In this document: positions 28,459-36,571 of the stretch, in pieces
How positions within the stretch are numbered: position 1 is the stretch's first letter
Layout of the letters: each line of letters begins with the position of its first letter
Source: Candidatus Corynebacterium faecigallinarum
GTDB lineage: Bacteria > Actinomycetota > Actinomycetes > Mycobacteriales > Mycobacteriaceae
Assembly (NCBI GenBank): GCA_019120175.1
Contig: DWVP01000024.1
Span: 372,001-436,000, forward strand
Direction of reading: 5' to 3'
Length of the DNA stretch: 64,000 nucleotides
Program-made: the position numbers and the translations under genes
The notes under the pieces: model-generated
Databases searched by the model: none
The model's input: only the letters and a program-made list of their open reading frames with translations
What the model was told of the DNA's origin: nothing

Positions 28459-29874
28459 GTGAGTAGACGCACCAAGATCGTATGCACCCTGGGGCCCGCC
28501 GTGGCCTCCGCCGAGAAGATCCGTGAGCTGGTCGATGCGGGCATGAACGTGGCCCGCCTCAACTTCTCCCACGGTGAACACGCCGACCACCAGCAGAACT
28601 ACGAATGGGTCCGGGCCGCCGCAGAAGCGTCCGGTCGCTCCGTCGGCGTGCTCGCCGACCTGCAGGGCCCGAAGATTCGGCTGGGTCGGTTCATCGACGG
28701 GAAGACCTACTGGGAGACCGGTGAAGAGGTCCGCATCACCGTCGATGACGTCGACGGGACCCACGACCGGGTGTCGACGACCTACAAGCAGCTCGCCAGG
28801 GACGCCAGCCCCGGTGACCGTCTGCTCGTCGATGACGGCAAGGTCGGCCTGGTGTGCAAGGCAGTGGACGGCAACGACGTCGTCTGTGAGGTCGTCGAGG
28901 GCGGCCCGGTGTCAAACAACAAAGGTGTCTCGTTGCCCGGGATGAACATCTCGGTGCCGGCCCTGTCCGAGAAGGACATCGCCGACCTGCGTTTCGCCCT
29001 GACCATGGGGGCGGATGTCATCGCCCTGTCCTTCGTGCGGTCCCCGGCCGACGTCGAGCTCGTCCATGGGATCATGGACGAGGTCGGCCGTCGCGTGCCG
29101 GTCATCGCCAAGCTGGAGAAGCCGGAGGCCGTCGACGCCCTCGAGCCGATCATCCTGGCTTTCGACGCCGTCATGGTCGCCCGTGGTGACCTCGGTGTCG
29201 AGGTCCCGCTGGAGGAGGTACCGCTGGTGCAGAAGCGGGCGATCCAGATCGCCCGGGAGAACGCCAAGCCGGTCATCGTCGCCACCCAGATGCTCGACTC
29301 GATGATCGATAACTCCCGCCCGACCCGTGCCGAGGCCTCGGATGTCGCCAATGCGGTGCTCGATGGTGCGGACGCGGTCATGCTCTCCGGTGAGACCTCC
29401 GTGGGTAAGTACCCGATCGACACGGTGAAGACCATGTCCCGGATCGTCACCGCCGCCGAGGTCGACGGTGAGGTTCCCCCGCTGTCGCACATCCCGCGGA
29501 CCAAGCGTGGTGTGATCAGCTTCGCCGCGAAGGACATCGGCGAGCGGCTCAACGCCCGCGCCCTGGTGGCCTTCACCGCTTCCGGTGACACCGCCCGCCG
29601 TGTGGCACGGCTGCGCTCCGACCTGCCGTTGCTGGTGTTCACCCCGCGACAGGAGATCCGGAACCAGCTGGCGTTGACCTGGGGTGCGGAGTCCTTCCTC
29701 ACCAGCGAGGTCTCCACCACCGACGAGATCATGCAGGAGGTTGACTCGATCCTGCTGGCCCAGGACGAGTACTCCACCGAGGATGCCGTGGTCATCGTCG
29801 CCGGCTCCCCGCCCGGCACCGAGGGCAACACGAACATGATCCACGTCCACCTGCTGGGATCCGAGGCACCGTAA
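28459..29874 (+). CDS. pyk: Pyruvate kinase Pyk
   Basis: The 471-residue glycolytic enzyme that makes ATP and pyruvate from phosphoenolpyruvate. Motifs: KIVCTLGPAVASAEKIRELV, NVARLNFSHG, the catalytic Lys in VPVIAKLEKPEAVD, metal site VMVARGDLGVEVPLEEV and QMLDSMIDNSRPTRAEASDVANAVLDG. The C-terminal effector domain (LVAFTASGDTARRVARLR) is complete. Start GTG after a TATTCT box. No strong terminator is visible in the 118 bases that follow. Confidence 0.97.
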   Translation: MSRRTKIVCTLGPAVASAEKIRELVDAGMNVARLNFSHGEHADHQQNYEWVRAAAEASGRSVGVLADLQGPKIRLGRFIDGKTYWETGEEVRITVDDVDGTHDRVSTTYKQLARDASPGDRLLVDDGKVGLVCKAVDGNDVVCEVVEGGPVSNNKGVSLPGMNISVPALSEKDIADLRFALTMGADVIALSFVRSPADVELVHGIMDEVGRRVPVIAKLEKPEAVDALEPIILAFDAVMVARGDLGVEVPLEEVPLVQKRAIQIARENAKPVIVATQMLDSMIDNSRPTRAEASDVANAVLDGADAVMLSGETSVGKYPIDTVKTMSRIVTAAEVDGEVPPLSHIPRTKRGVISFAAKDIGERLNARALVAFTASGDTARRVARLRSDLPLLVFTPRQEIRNQLALTWGAESFLTSEVSTTDEIMQEVDSILLAQDEYSTEDAVVIVAGSPPGTEGNTNMIHVHLLGSEAP

Positions 29875-29992
29875 ACGTCCCTGACCCGGTGCAAGACAGG
29901 TAACGACGGTGGTCCGGGGGCGTTGGGATTCCTTGACTGCCAGGTTGACTGTCAGGTTGACCGCGAGGTTTTCTCACGAGGAGGCTGATCCG

Positions 29993-30916
29993 ATGATCGA
30001 GGCACGTGATACCGCCCTGTTGCTCGAGGGCGGCGGCATGAGAGCGTCCTACGGGACGGGGGCGCTGGACGTTCTCATGGAGAATGACGTGCGTTTCGGT
30101 TGGGCTGGCGGGGTCTCCGCCGGTGCCACGCACCTGGTCAGCTACCTCACCGGGGAACGTGACCGGTTGCGTCACAGTTTCGTGGACTTCGCCACCGACC
30201 CCAACTTCGGCGGTTGGACCTGGCTGCTGCGTGGTAAGGGGTACTTCAACGCCGCCTACATCTACGGGGACGCCCCGGAACGGGACCTGCCGAGGCCCTA
30301 TGACTTCGCCCGCGCGCTGCAGAGCGACGTGGAGTTCCGGATCTGCTCGACCCGGGCAGACAACGGTGATCCGGTCTACTGGGGCCGTGAGGATGTCTCC
30401 TCCACCGGCGAACTGATGGCGGCGGTCCGGGCATCGTCCACGATCCCGCTGGCGATGCCGGTGCCGCGCATCGACGGGGTGCCGTATGTCGACGGGGCGC
30501 TCGGACCGTCCGGCGGGATCCCGTTGGATGCCGCACTGGCAGACGGCTACAGCCGCTTCTTCGCCGTGCTGACCCACCCGCGTGGCTACGTGAAGCCGCC
30601 GATGGGGCGGACCCGGATGTGGCGGACCATCCTACGGAAGTATCCGGCAGTCGCTGAGGCGATGGCGACCCGGCACATCCGTTACAACGCGACGATGGAC
30701 CGGCTCTACGCCCTGGAGCGGGCAGGTCGGGCGTTCCTGTACTTCCCGGAGGACGAGAAGCCGGTGAGCTCCACCGAACGTAACGTGGAGGTGTTGCGTG
30801 ACTCTCTGCTGCGCGGGACGATGCAGGCGGAGCGGGACTGGCCGAGTTTCGAGAGCTTCCTGCGCAGGGGGAGTCGGCGCGGCACCGATGACCGGGTCAC
30901 CACCCCGGCCCAGTAG
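29993..30916 (+). CDS. Patatin-like phospholipase family protein
   Basis: A 307-residue hydrolase of the patatin/RssA-YjjU group. The oxyanion glycine loop is LLEGGGMRASYGTGALDVL (about 10-28), the nucleophile Ser is in GGVSAGATH (GxSxG), and the Asp of the dyad is in VDGALG near residue 165. These enzymes deacylate lipids; the substrate here is not known. GAGGAGG precedes the ATG by 6 bases. The upstream 60 bases hold the repeat CAGGTTGACT twice (29939-29961). Confidence 0.85.
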   Translation: MIEARDTALLLEGGGMRASYGTGALDVLMENDVRFGWAGGVSAGATHLVSYLTGERDRLRHSFVDFATDPNFGGWTWLLRGKGYFNAAYIYGDAPERDLPRPYDFARALQSDVEFRICSTRADNGDPVYWGREDVSSTGELMAAVRASSTIPLAMPVPRIDGVPYVDGALGPSGGIPLDAALADGYSRFFAVLTHPRGYVKPPMGRTRMWRTILRKYPAVAEAMATRHIRYNATMDRLYALERAGRAFLYFPEDEKPVSSTERNVEVLRDSLLRGTMQAERDWPSFESFLRRGSRRGTDDRVTTPAQ

Positions 30917-31072
30917 CCCGTTGGACTGTGGGGGCGCCGCGGTGCCGCCGAGTCCACTTTTCGGCCCATCCCTGCCACGGACCGGGCATGTACTGGATCG
31001 GAAGGAACAGACGCGTGCGGGCGCAGACAGTAAACCGACCTGATGTTGTCGGCCGCACAAGCACCGTAAGTC

Positions 31073-32299
31073 TCAGCGCCAGAGGTAGGCCAGCACAGCG
31101 GCAGTCGCCGAGCGGGTCGCGGCGTCGATGGTGCCCGGGGCGGGTAGGAAATGGGGGGAGTGGTTGCCGGGAATCTCGGAGACCCGGCCCTCCGACACTG
31201 CAGCGTCCCAGGAATCCCGGTCGGTACAACCGGTGAGCCAGAACTCGTAGGGCACATCGAAGTGCCGGGGGATCTCGGAGAAGTCCTCGGAGGCGGTCCA
31301 CCGCATCGCGTCGACGGAAGCCTCCCCGAAGACCTCGTCGAAGACCGGACGCACCGTCTCATGCACCCCGGGATCGTTGTCGGTGAGTTCACCACGGGCG
31401 GAGTAGGCGATATCCGCCGGTTTCGGTGTCCCGGAGGCCAGGCACTCCGCCTGGATCACCCGCTCGATCGCCGCATAGGTGCGGTCCCGGACGTCGGTGT
31501 CGTAGAAGCGGCAGTTGAGCACCAGGGTGGCGGTGTCGGGGATGGTGTTGTTCGTGTGCCCGGCGGACAGGGTGCCCACAGAGACCACCCCGAACTCCTC
31601 GGCGGGGATCTCGCGTCCGACGATGCCCTGCAGCCGCACCACGATCATCGCGGCGAGAAACGTCGGGTCGATGGAGTTGTGCGGCGCCGAGGCGTGCGAG
31701 GACACCCCGTGCAGGGTGACGGTGAGGGTGTCACAGGCGGCCATCACCGGCCCGGGCGCGGAGTACACGGTGCCGACCGGCCCGGGCATGATGTGTTGGC
31801 CGAGGCAGACCTGTGGGGCGGGAATCTTGTCGGCCAGACCGTCCCGGATCATCGTGCCGGCACCGCGGGTGACCTCCTCGGCCGGCTGGAACAGGGCGAT
31901 GAAGGTGCCGGACCAGACGTCCCGGCGGGTGTCCATGATCTCGCACAGGCCGATCAGGGCACTGGTGTGCACGTCGTGGCCGCAGGCGTGCATCACGCCG
32001 ACGTTCTTCGAGGCGTAGGACGCCCCGGTGTCCTCGGTGACGGGCAGCGCGTCGAAGTCGGCGCGGTAGAGGACGGCCGGGCCGTCGCCGTTGCGCCAGA
32101 CAGCGGTGATGCCGTGGCCGCCGATGCCGGTGGTGACCTCGCAGTCGAGCTGGGCCAGCCGGGACTGGATATGGGCCGCGGTCTGCTCCTCCTGCTCGCT
32201 GAGCTCGGGGTTCTCGTGCATCCAGGTGTAGAAACTGTCGACCCACGAGAGGTCCACGCCGTGGTTTTCGACGAATTCTGCGATGTCGGGTGTGCTCAT
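31073..32299 (-). CDS. M20-family amidohydrolase (N-acyl amino acid type)
   Basis: A 408-residue metallohydrolase of the AbgB/HipO branch of M20D. Metal ligands are in GVMHACGHDVHTSALIG and ALFQPAEEVTRGAG, and the dimerisation domain follows (TLTVTLHGVSSHASAPH). It should remove acyl groups from amino acids or act on related amides; exact substrate not predictable. The ATG follows a TACACT box by 8 bases with GGAGA in between, so either leaderless or led initiation is possible. It stands alone between the convergent patatin gene and the hypothetical gene on the same strand. Confidence 0.88.
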   Translation of the reverse strand: MSTPDIAEFVENHGVDLSWVDSFYTWMHENPELSEQEEQTAAHIQSRLAQLDCEVTTGIGGHGITAVWRNGDGPAVLYRADFDALPVTEDTGASYASKNVGVMHACGHDVHTSALIGLCEIMDTRRDVWSGTFIALFQPAEEVTRGAGTMIRDGLADKIPAPQVCLGQHIMPGPVGTVYSAPGPVMAACDTLTVTLHGVSSHASAPHNSIDPTFLAAMIVVRLQGIVGREIPAEEFGVVSVGTLSAGHTNNTIPDTATLVLNCRFYDTDVRDRTYAAIERVIQAECLASGTPKPADIAYSARGELTDNDPGVHETVRPVFDEVFGEASVDAMRWTASEDFSEIPRHFDVPYEFWLTGCTDRDSWDAAVSEGRVSEIPGNHSPHFLPAPGTIDAATRSATAAVLAYLWR

Positions 32300-32307
32300 G
32301 GTCTCCG

Positions 32308-32313
32308 AGTGTA
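32308..32313 (-). promoter_or_regulatory. -10 box TACACT of the M20 amidohydrolase
   Basis: TACACT on the minus strand, 8 bases before the ATG at 32299. Confidence 0.5.
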
Positions 32314-32356
32314 ATCGTGCTATTCCGCGATGCGCTCGAGGTCCTCCTCTGTGAGG

Positions 32357-32848
32357 TCATTCCGGATCGCAATCCAGGGTCAACCTGACCGTGGTGGTGT
32401 TGTCGTCGTGCTGTTCGAACTCGACCTCGTCGAAGCGCATCCCTGGAGCATTCGCGGTGACGCCCATGATGCCGCTTGTGGTCCCGGGAGCTGGCGGGTC
32501 ATATTCGCTGAGCGTGACCTCCAGGTCGCCGCAGGAGGACAGGACACCCGGATACTCCCCGACCGGCGTGATCGAGGGGGCAGCGTCTTCCAGGTAATCA
32601 GGAAAGTGCCGTACGGAGACTTCACCAACGTCGTGATCGGCCAGAGTGCTGCCTTCGTCAACCATGAGCCTCACCGTCGTCAACCCGAAGTCTCCCTGGT
32701 CCGTAGGCAACTCCATCCGGATCGTGCCCAGCCGGTTGCCGTCGGCTTCGCCGCTTTGCTCAATCTGCACCGAGTCACCCACGTAAACCTGGTCGCCGCC
32801 GTCCGGGAGGTCATTGACAAGGTGAAGTTCGCGGATACCGGACCACAC
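32357..32848 (-). CDS. Unknown protein, probably missing its exported N-terminus
   Basis: 163 residues from a GTG at 32848, rich in Asp, Val and Thr like a beta-sandwich exported domain, with cysteines in LSSCGDLEV and the final LDCDPE. There is no ribosome site or -10 box before the GTG. The open frame continues upstream another 15 codons to a TGA without a better start. In the next frame the region upstream reads YLGFIFSPLTFPARSGC, which looks like a signal peptide with a lipobox, so a frameshift near 32860-32875 could have split a lipoprotein gene. It may be a pseudogene. Confidence 0.45.
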   Translation of the reverse strand: MWSGIRELHLVNDLPDGGDQVYVGDSVQIEQSGEADGNRLGTIRMELPTDQGDFGLTTVRLMVDEGSTLADHDVGEVSVRHFPDYLEDAAPSITPVGEYPGVLSSCGDLEVTLSEYDPPAPGTTSGIMGVTANAPGMRFDEVEFEQHDDNTTTVRLTLDCDPE

Positions 32849-32958
32849 CGGGTCATTCGGCGGGGCGACGACAGCCAGATCGAGCGGGGAAAGTCAGAGG
32901 AGAGAAGATGAAGCCCAGATATCCGAAGTGAGGTCAGGGAACAGGGGCCGGGGACGCC

Positions 32959-34323
32959 CTACTTGATCGTTGGATTGTAGCGCAGCGAGTTCCGGCGGAA
33001 CTCCACCTCGTTGCCGAGACGGATCCCGGGGGCCAGGCGTCCTTCCTCCTGGGCGTCCAGCAGTCTGGCGAGGACTTTGCGCTTCAGGTTGGCGGGGCTG
33101 AGGGTGTTGATGAAGATCTTCGTGCCGCCCTCGAAACCGGCCATGGTGGAGTCGCGCCACTTGATCATGATGCGCCAGGGCATCGGAACGTCCACGTCCA
33201 GCGGCCGGTGCAGCCACTCCTCGTTGGTGGGCATCTGCGGCCCGGCGGCGACATGGCAGGCGTGCACCAGGTCGGCGACGGCATCCCGCTCCTCGTCACT
33301 GATCAGCCACGGCTCGGTCGTGCCGGAGCGGGAGAACACCTCCAGGGTGGGCCAGCGGTGGCCGAAGCCGGCGAAGGCGATGGCGTGGTCGTTCTCGGCG
33401 AAGATCAGGTTGTTGTGGCCGGCGTAGTCCACCGCCCACTGGTTGTACATGTTCGGGTTGCTGCGCACCTGGGCGATCTCGGTCTCGTTCTGCAGGCCGT
33501 GCTCGTCGATGGCCACCAGCTGCTTGTGCAGGTGCTCGATGGAGGCCCCGGCGGGCTCCAACCAGTTCTGGAAGGCGGCGACGTAGCGGACGTAGGGGTT
33601 CGCCCGGTACAGCCGGTCCATCGCGTCGACGGTGAAGGCGATGTAGAGCCGGTGGTCGGACCAGCTCAGCTCCCCGGAGCTGACGATCTGGTCGCTGCGG
33701 GTCGCGCCCGGCAGGTAGTGGTCCCGGGCAAGGATGATGTCGTGTCCGCCTCCGAAGAAGGCACTGCCGAGTTCATGGATGGTCTGCAGCGCGGTCTCGG
33801 GGGTGAACATGGCATCGATCTCCTCGGCGGAGCGCCCCGCCGAGGCCAGTTTCTTCCGGAGGAGCTGTTCGATGTGGTCCTCGCCAGCCCGCTCGGAGAG
33901 GTACTCGGCCATGTGCCTGGCGGCCGTGGCGTCCATCCGGTGGCCGTAGTTCACCGACCAGTAGTTGTAGCTCAGGATCTCGTAGAGGTTCGCCACCCGG
34001 CGGAACAGCGGGACGGTCTCGTCGAGTTCGGAGACCTTCATTCCGCGCAGGATCCGGGGCTCACCGTTGTCGTCGATGACCATCCGGGCTTTCTCCGGGG
34101 TGGTCTTCAACAGGTTGCCGATACCGAAGTCGGTCTGCGTGTCGCGATTGTCCCCGGTGATCCCGAAGACCTCGGTGTGCCGCTCGGCCACCGGGCGGTG
34201 GGCACGGCTGGACACCGTCCAGACCTCGGTTCCCGAGAACGGGTTGACCTGTTTGATGGTGCCGTCGGGCAGTGTCGTCAACGGGGGCACCGGGGCTGGG
34301 GACATGGGTGAGTGACCGATCAC
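32959..34323 (-). CDS. GalT/HIT-like protein (DUF4921 type)
   Basis: A 454-residue cytoplasmic protein. The key site is ASIEHLHKQLVAID near residue 270, an H-x-H-x-Q motif like the HPHxQ catalytic site of galactose-1-phosphate uridylyltransferase and other HIT-fold nucleotidyl transferases. Further conserved-looking blocks are NPFSGTEVWTVSSRAHRP at the start, NYWSVNYGHRMDA and NLIFAENDHAIAFAG. No second GalT domain signature is clear, so the nucleotide and sugar substrates cannot be assigned. GTG start 8 bases after a TAGGCT box. Divergent from the gene at 34388. Confidence 0.75.
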   Translation of the reverse strand: MIGHSPMSPAPVPPLTTLPDGTIKQVNPFSGTEVWTVSSRAHRPVAERHTEVFGITGDNRDTQTDFGIGNLLKTTPEKARMVIDDNGEPRILRGMKVSELDETVPLFRRVANLYEILSYNYWSVNYGHRMDATAARHMAEYLSERAGEDHIEQLLRKKLASAGRSAEEIDAMFTPETALQTIHELGSAFFGGGHDIILARDHYLPGATRSDQIVSSGELSWSDHRLYIAFTVDAMDRLYRANPYVRYVAAFQNWLEPAGASIEHLHKQLVAIDEHGLQNETEIAQVRSNPNMYNQWAVDYAGHNNLIFAENDHAIAFAGFGHRWPTLEVFSRSGTTEPWLISDEERDAVADLVHACHVAAGPQMPTNEEWLHRPLDVDVPMPWRIMIKWRDSTMAGFEGGTKIFINTLSPANLKRKVLARLLDAQEEGRLAPGIRLGNEVEFRRNSLRYNPTIK

Positions 34324-34331
34324 AGCTCCCT

Positions 34332-34337
34332 AGCCTA
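34332..34337 (-). promoter_or_regulatory. -10 box TAGGCT of the GalT/HIT-like gene
   Basis: TAGGCT on the minus strand, 8 bases before the GTG at 34323. Confidence 0.5.
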
Positions 34338-34374
34338 GCCGGTGGGGTGGTGGCTGTGGGTGGGTGAGTGGTGC

Positions 34375-34380
34375 TTTACT
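34375..34380 (+). promoter_or_regulatory. Weak -10 box TTTACT before the gene at 34388
   Basis: TTTACT lies 7 bases before the ATG at 34388. It departs from TANNNT at position 2, so this is a weaker call than the others. Confidence 0.3.
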
Positions 34381-34387
34381 TGTAGGC

Positions 34388-34765
34388 ATGCCTCAGATCG
34401 TCTTCAGCATCCTTGCCACCACCGAGCAGCGGGACGAGATCGTCCAGGACTTCCAGGACGTCCTCGCTGCCAATTCCGATGTCCTCACCGCCACGCTCGA
34501 CGTCGACACCGGGATCCCCGACGACCCGAGTCTGCAGGGGTTGTGGCAGGACCACGGTTTCGCCGACGCCGCCGAGGAGGAGCCGGACACGACAGCCCTC
34601 GTCATCGATGTCCAGCAGTACGACGGCAGCATCAGCGGCCTGTCGATGCGGCTGTCCGAGGTGCTCACCGAGCGCGAGAAGCAGCCGGCGGAGCAGCTCT
34701 TCCAGCAGATCAAGGACGACGCCGGTAGCCCGCGGGTGCCGTGGCACGTGGGCGTGCGCCCGTAG
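34388..34765 (+). CDS. Unknown small cytoplasmic protein
   Basis: A 125-residue protein with no signal peptide or membrane segment. It begins MPQIVFSILATTEQRDEI and contains an acidic middle (ADAAEEEPDTTALVIDV) and a C-terminal helix with KQPAEQLFQQIKDD. The fold suggests a small alpha/beta protein; I do not recognise the family. It is divergent from the GalT/HIT-like gene and convergent with the amino-acid ABC operon across a strong hairpin at 34781-34820. Confidence 0.65.
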   Translation: MPQIVFSILATTEQRDEIVQDFQDVLAANSDVLTATLDVDTGIPDDPSLQGLWQDHGFADAAEEEPDTTALVIDVQQYDGSISGLSMRLSEVLTEREKQPAEQLFQQIKDDAGSPRVPWHVGVRP

Positions 34766-34780
34766 CCGGGGAACCAGGAA

Positions 34781-34820
34781 CGCGGGGCCCGGAACCTCCC
34801 ATGAGGTCCCGGGCCCCGCG
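34781..34820. terminator. GC-rich hairpin between convergent genes
   Basis: The arms CGCGGGGCCCGG (from 34781) and CCCGGGCCCCGCG (to 34820) pair, with a short inner CCT/AGG extension and a 6-base loop. It has no T-run on either side, but its place between two converging genes fits a two-way transcription stop. Confidence 0.65.
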
Positions 34821-34838
34821 CGTACCGGTCCGGCCGGT

Positions 34839-35612
34839 TCAGTCCAGGATGCTGGACAGGAAGGAGCGGGTGCGCTCATGTGCCGGCTCGGTGATCACCT
34901 GACGAGCGGCACCGTGTTCGACGATGCGTCCACCGTCCATGAACGCCACATGGTCGGCGACCTCGCGGGCGAAACCCATCTCGTGGGTGACCACCAGCAT
35001 GGTCATGCCCTCATCGGCCAGTCGACGCATCACGCCGAGCACCTCGCCGACCAACTCTGGGTCCAGGGCGGAGGTCGGCTCGTCGAAGAGCATCAGCTTC
35101 GGCTTCATCGCCAACGCACGGGCGATGGCCACACGCTGCTGCTGGCCACCTGAGAGCTGCACGGGCCAGGACTCCGCCTTGTCGGCCAGCCCGACCATCT
35201 CCAGCAGCTCCCGGGCAGTCGCCTCGGCCTCGGCCTTCGGCACACCCTTGACCTTCACCGGGGCCTCGATGATGTTGGCCAGTACGGTGCGGTGGGTGAA
35301 CAGGTTGAACTGCTGGAACACCATGCCGATGTCGGCGCGCTGGCGGGACGCCTCACGCTCGGAGATCTGGTGGAGGCGTCCTGCCTTCTCCTCGTAGCCG
35401 ATGAGGTCGCCGTCGACCTCGATCCGGCCAGCGTCGATGCTCTCCAGGTGGTTCACACAGCGCAGCAGCGTGGACTTACCGGAGCCGGACGGCCCGATCA
35501 GGCAGGTCACCGTGCCGGCGGGGACCTCCAGGTCGATGCCCTTGAGCACATCGAGGCGTCCATAACGCTTCCAGACGTCCTGGATCGAGATCATGGGGGT
35601 TGTGTCAGTCAT
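34839..35612 (-). CDS. Polar amino-acid ABC transporter, ATP-binding protein (GlnQ type)
   Basis: A 257-residue cytoplasmic ATPase. Walker A is GPSGSGKST (about 40-48), Q-loop region MVFQQFNLFTHRTV, signature LSGGQQQRVAIARALA, Walker B KLMLFDEPTSALDPE and switch HEMG. The QQFNLFTH and DEPTSALDPELV forms are typical of the polar amino-acid (PAAT) family. Its ATG shares a base with the permease TGA (TGATG). It drives uptake with the permease at 35612 and the binding lipoprotein at 36568. Confidence 0.93.
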   Translation of the reverse strand: MTDTTPMISIQDVWKRYGRLDVLKGIDLEVPAGTVTCLIGPSGSGKSTLLRCVNHLESIDAGRIEVDGDLIGYEEKAGRLHQISEREASRQRADIGMVFQQFNLFTHRTVLANIIEAPVKVKGVPKAEAEATARELLEMVGLADKAESWPVQLSGGQQQRVAIARALAMKPKLMLFDEPTSALDPELVGEVLGVMRRLADEGMTMLVVTHEMGFAREVADHVAFMDGGRIVEHGAARQVITEPAHERTRSFLSSILD

Positions 35613-36571
35613 CAGCGCTGCTCCTTGCCGGTGGTTCCGGTGGGGTCGGTCATGGCCTCGGGGTTGTCGTCGACGGTGATGTTGCGCGGCGGAACGCCCT
35701 CGGCGTCGGTCAGGACGGCCAGCTGACGGCTGGTCAGCGCCCGGGAGGAACCGCGGGAGTAGTAGCGCTCGAGGTAGTGCTGCCCGACCATGAGGATCGA
35801 GGTGATCACCAGGTACCAGGTGGCGGCGACCAGCAGCATCGGCACCGGCTGGAACATGGCGTAGGCGATGTCCATGGACCGGCCGTAGAGCTCACCGGCG
35901 TACGGCAGCGCGATGACAAGCGAGGTGGTCTTGAGCAGGCTGATCAGTTCGTTGCCGGTCGGCGGGATGATGATCCGCATCGCCTGCGGCATCACGGTGC
36001 GCCGCATGTTCTGCCACCAGGTCATGCCCAGGGCCTTGGACGCCTCGGACTGTCCCTCGGGGACGGCCTGGATACCGGCGCGGACGATCTCGGCCATGTA
36101 GGCCGACTCGTTGAGTCCCAGTCCGATGACGGCGAGCCAGAACATGTTCGTCAGCAGGGTGTCCAACTCGATCTCGGTGAACCCGAGGTCGATGGAGGTG
36201 TAGATCGCCCCGAGTAGACCCCAGAACACCAGCTGGACGTACACCGGCGTTCCACGGAATACCCACAGGTAGAGCCAGGCGATACCGCTGGTCACCGGGT
36301 TCGGGGACATGCGCAGCACGGCCAGGATCGCGCCGAGGACCACGCCGACGATCATCGCCAGCACGGTCAGTGCCAGGGTGTGCAGGGCAGCCTCGGCGAT
36401 GCGGGAGTCGAAGAGGTAGTCGAAGTAGATGTCCCAGGCGTAGGCGTCGCGGGTGGCGGCGTCCCAGATGAAGGCCACCACCAGGACGAGCAGGACGACG
36501 GCGGCGATGATGCGTCCGGGGTGTTTCAGGGGGACGACGTCGTTGTCGACCGGGCGGGTGCGCTCGCTCAT
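35612..36571 (-). CDS. Polar amino-acid ABC transporter permease
   Basis: A 319-residue membrane subunit with an N-terminal helix at about 20-40 and a core of five helices. The EAA loop, where the ATPase docks, is seen in ESAYMAEIVRAGIQAVPEGQSEASKALGMTWWQNMRRTVMPQA. An in-frame upstream reading of about 130 codons overlaps the binding-protein gene and is only a shadow; the ATG at 36571 overlaps the upstream TGA (ATGA). About 45 C-terminal residues after the last helix are polar. Single permease, so it is probably a homodimer. Confidence 0.92.
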   Translation of the reverse strand: MSERTRPVDNDVVPLKHPGRIIAAVVLLVLVVAFIWDAATRDAYAWDIYFDYLFDSRIAEAALHTLALTVLAMIVGVVLGAILAVLRMSPNPVTSGIAWLYLWVFRGTPVYVQLVFWGLLGAIYTSIDLGFTEIELDTLLTNMFWLAVIGLGLNESAYMAEIVRAGIQAVPEGQSEASKALGMTWWQNMRRTVMPQAMRIIIPPTGNELISLLKTTSLVIALPYAGELYGRSMDIAYAMFQPVPMLLVAATWYLVITSILMVGQHYLERYYSRGSSRALTSRQLAVLTDAEGVPPRNITVDDNPEAMTDPTGTTGKEQR

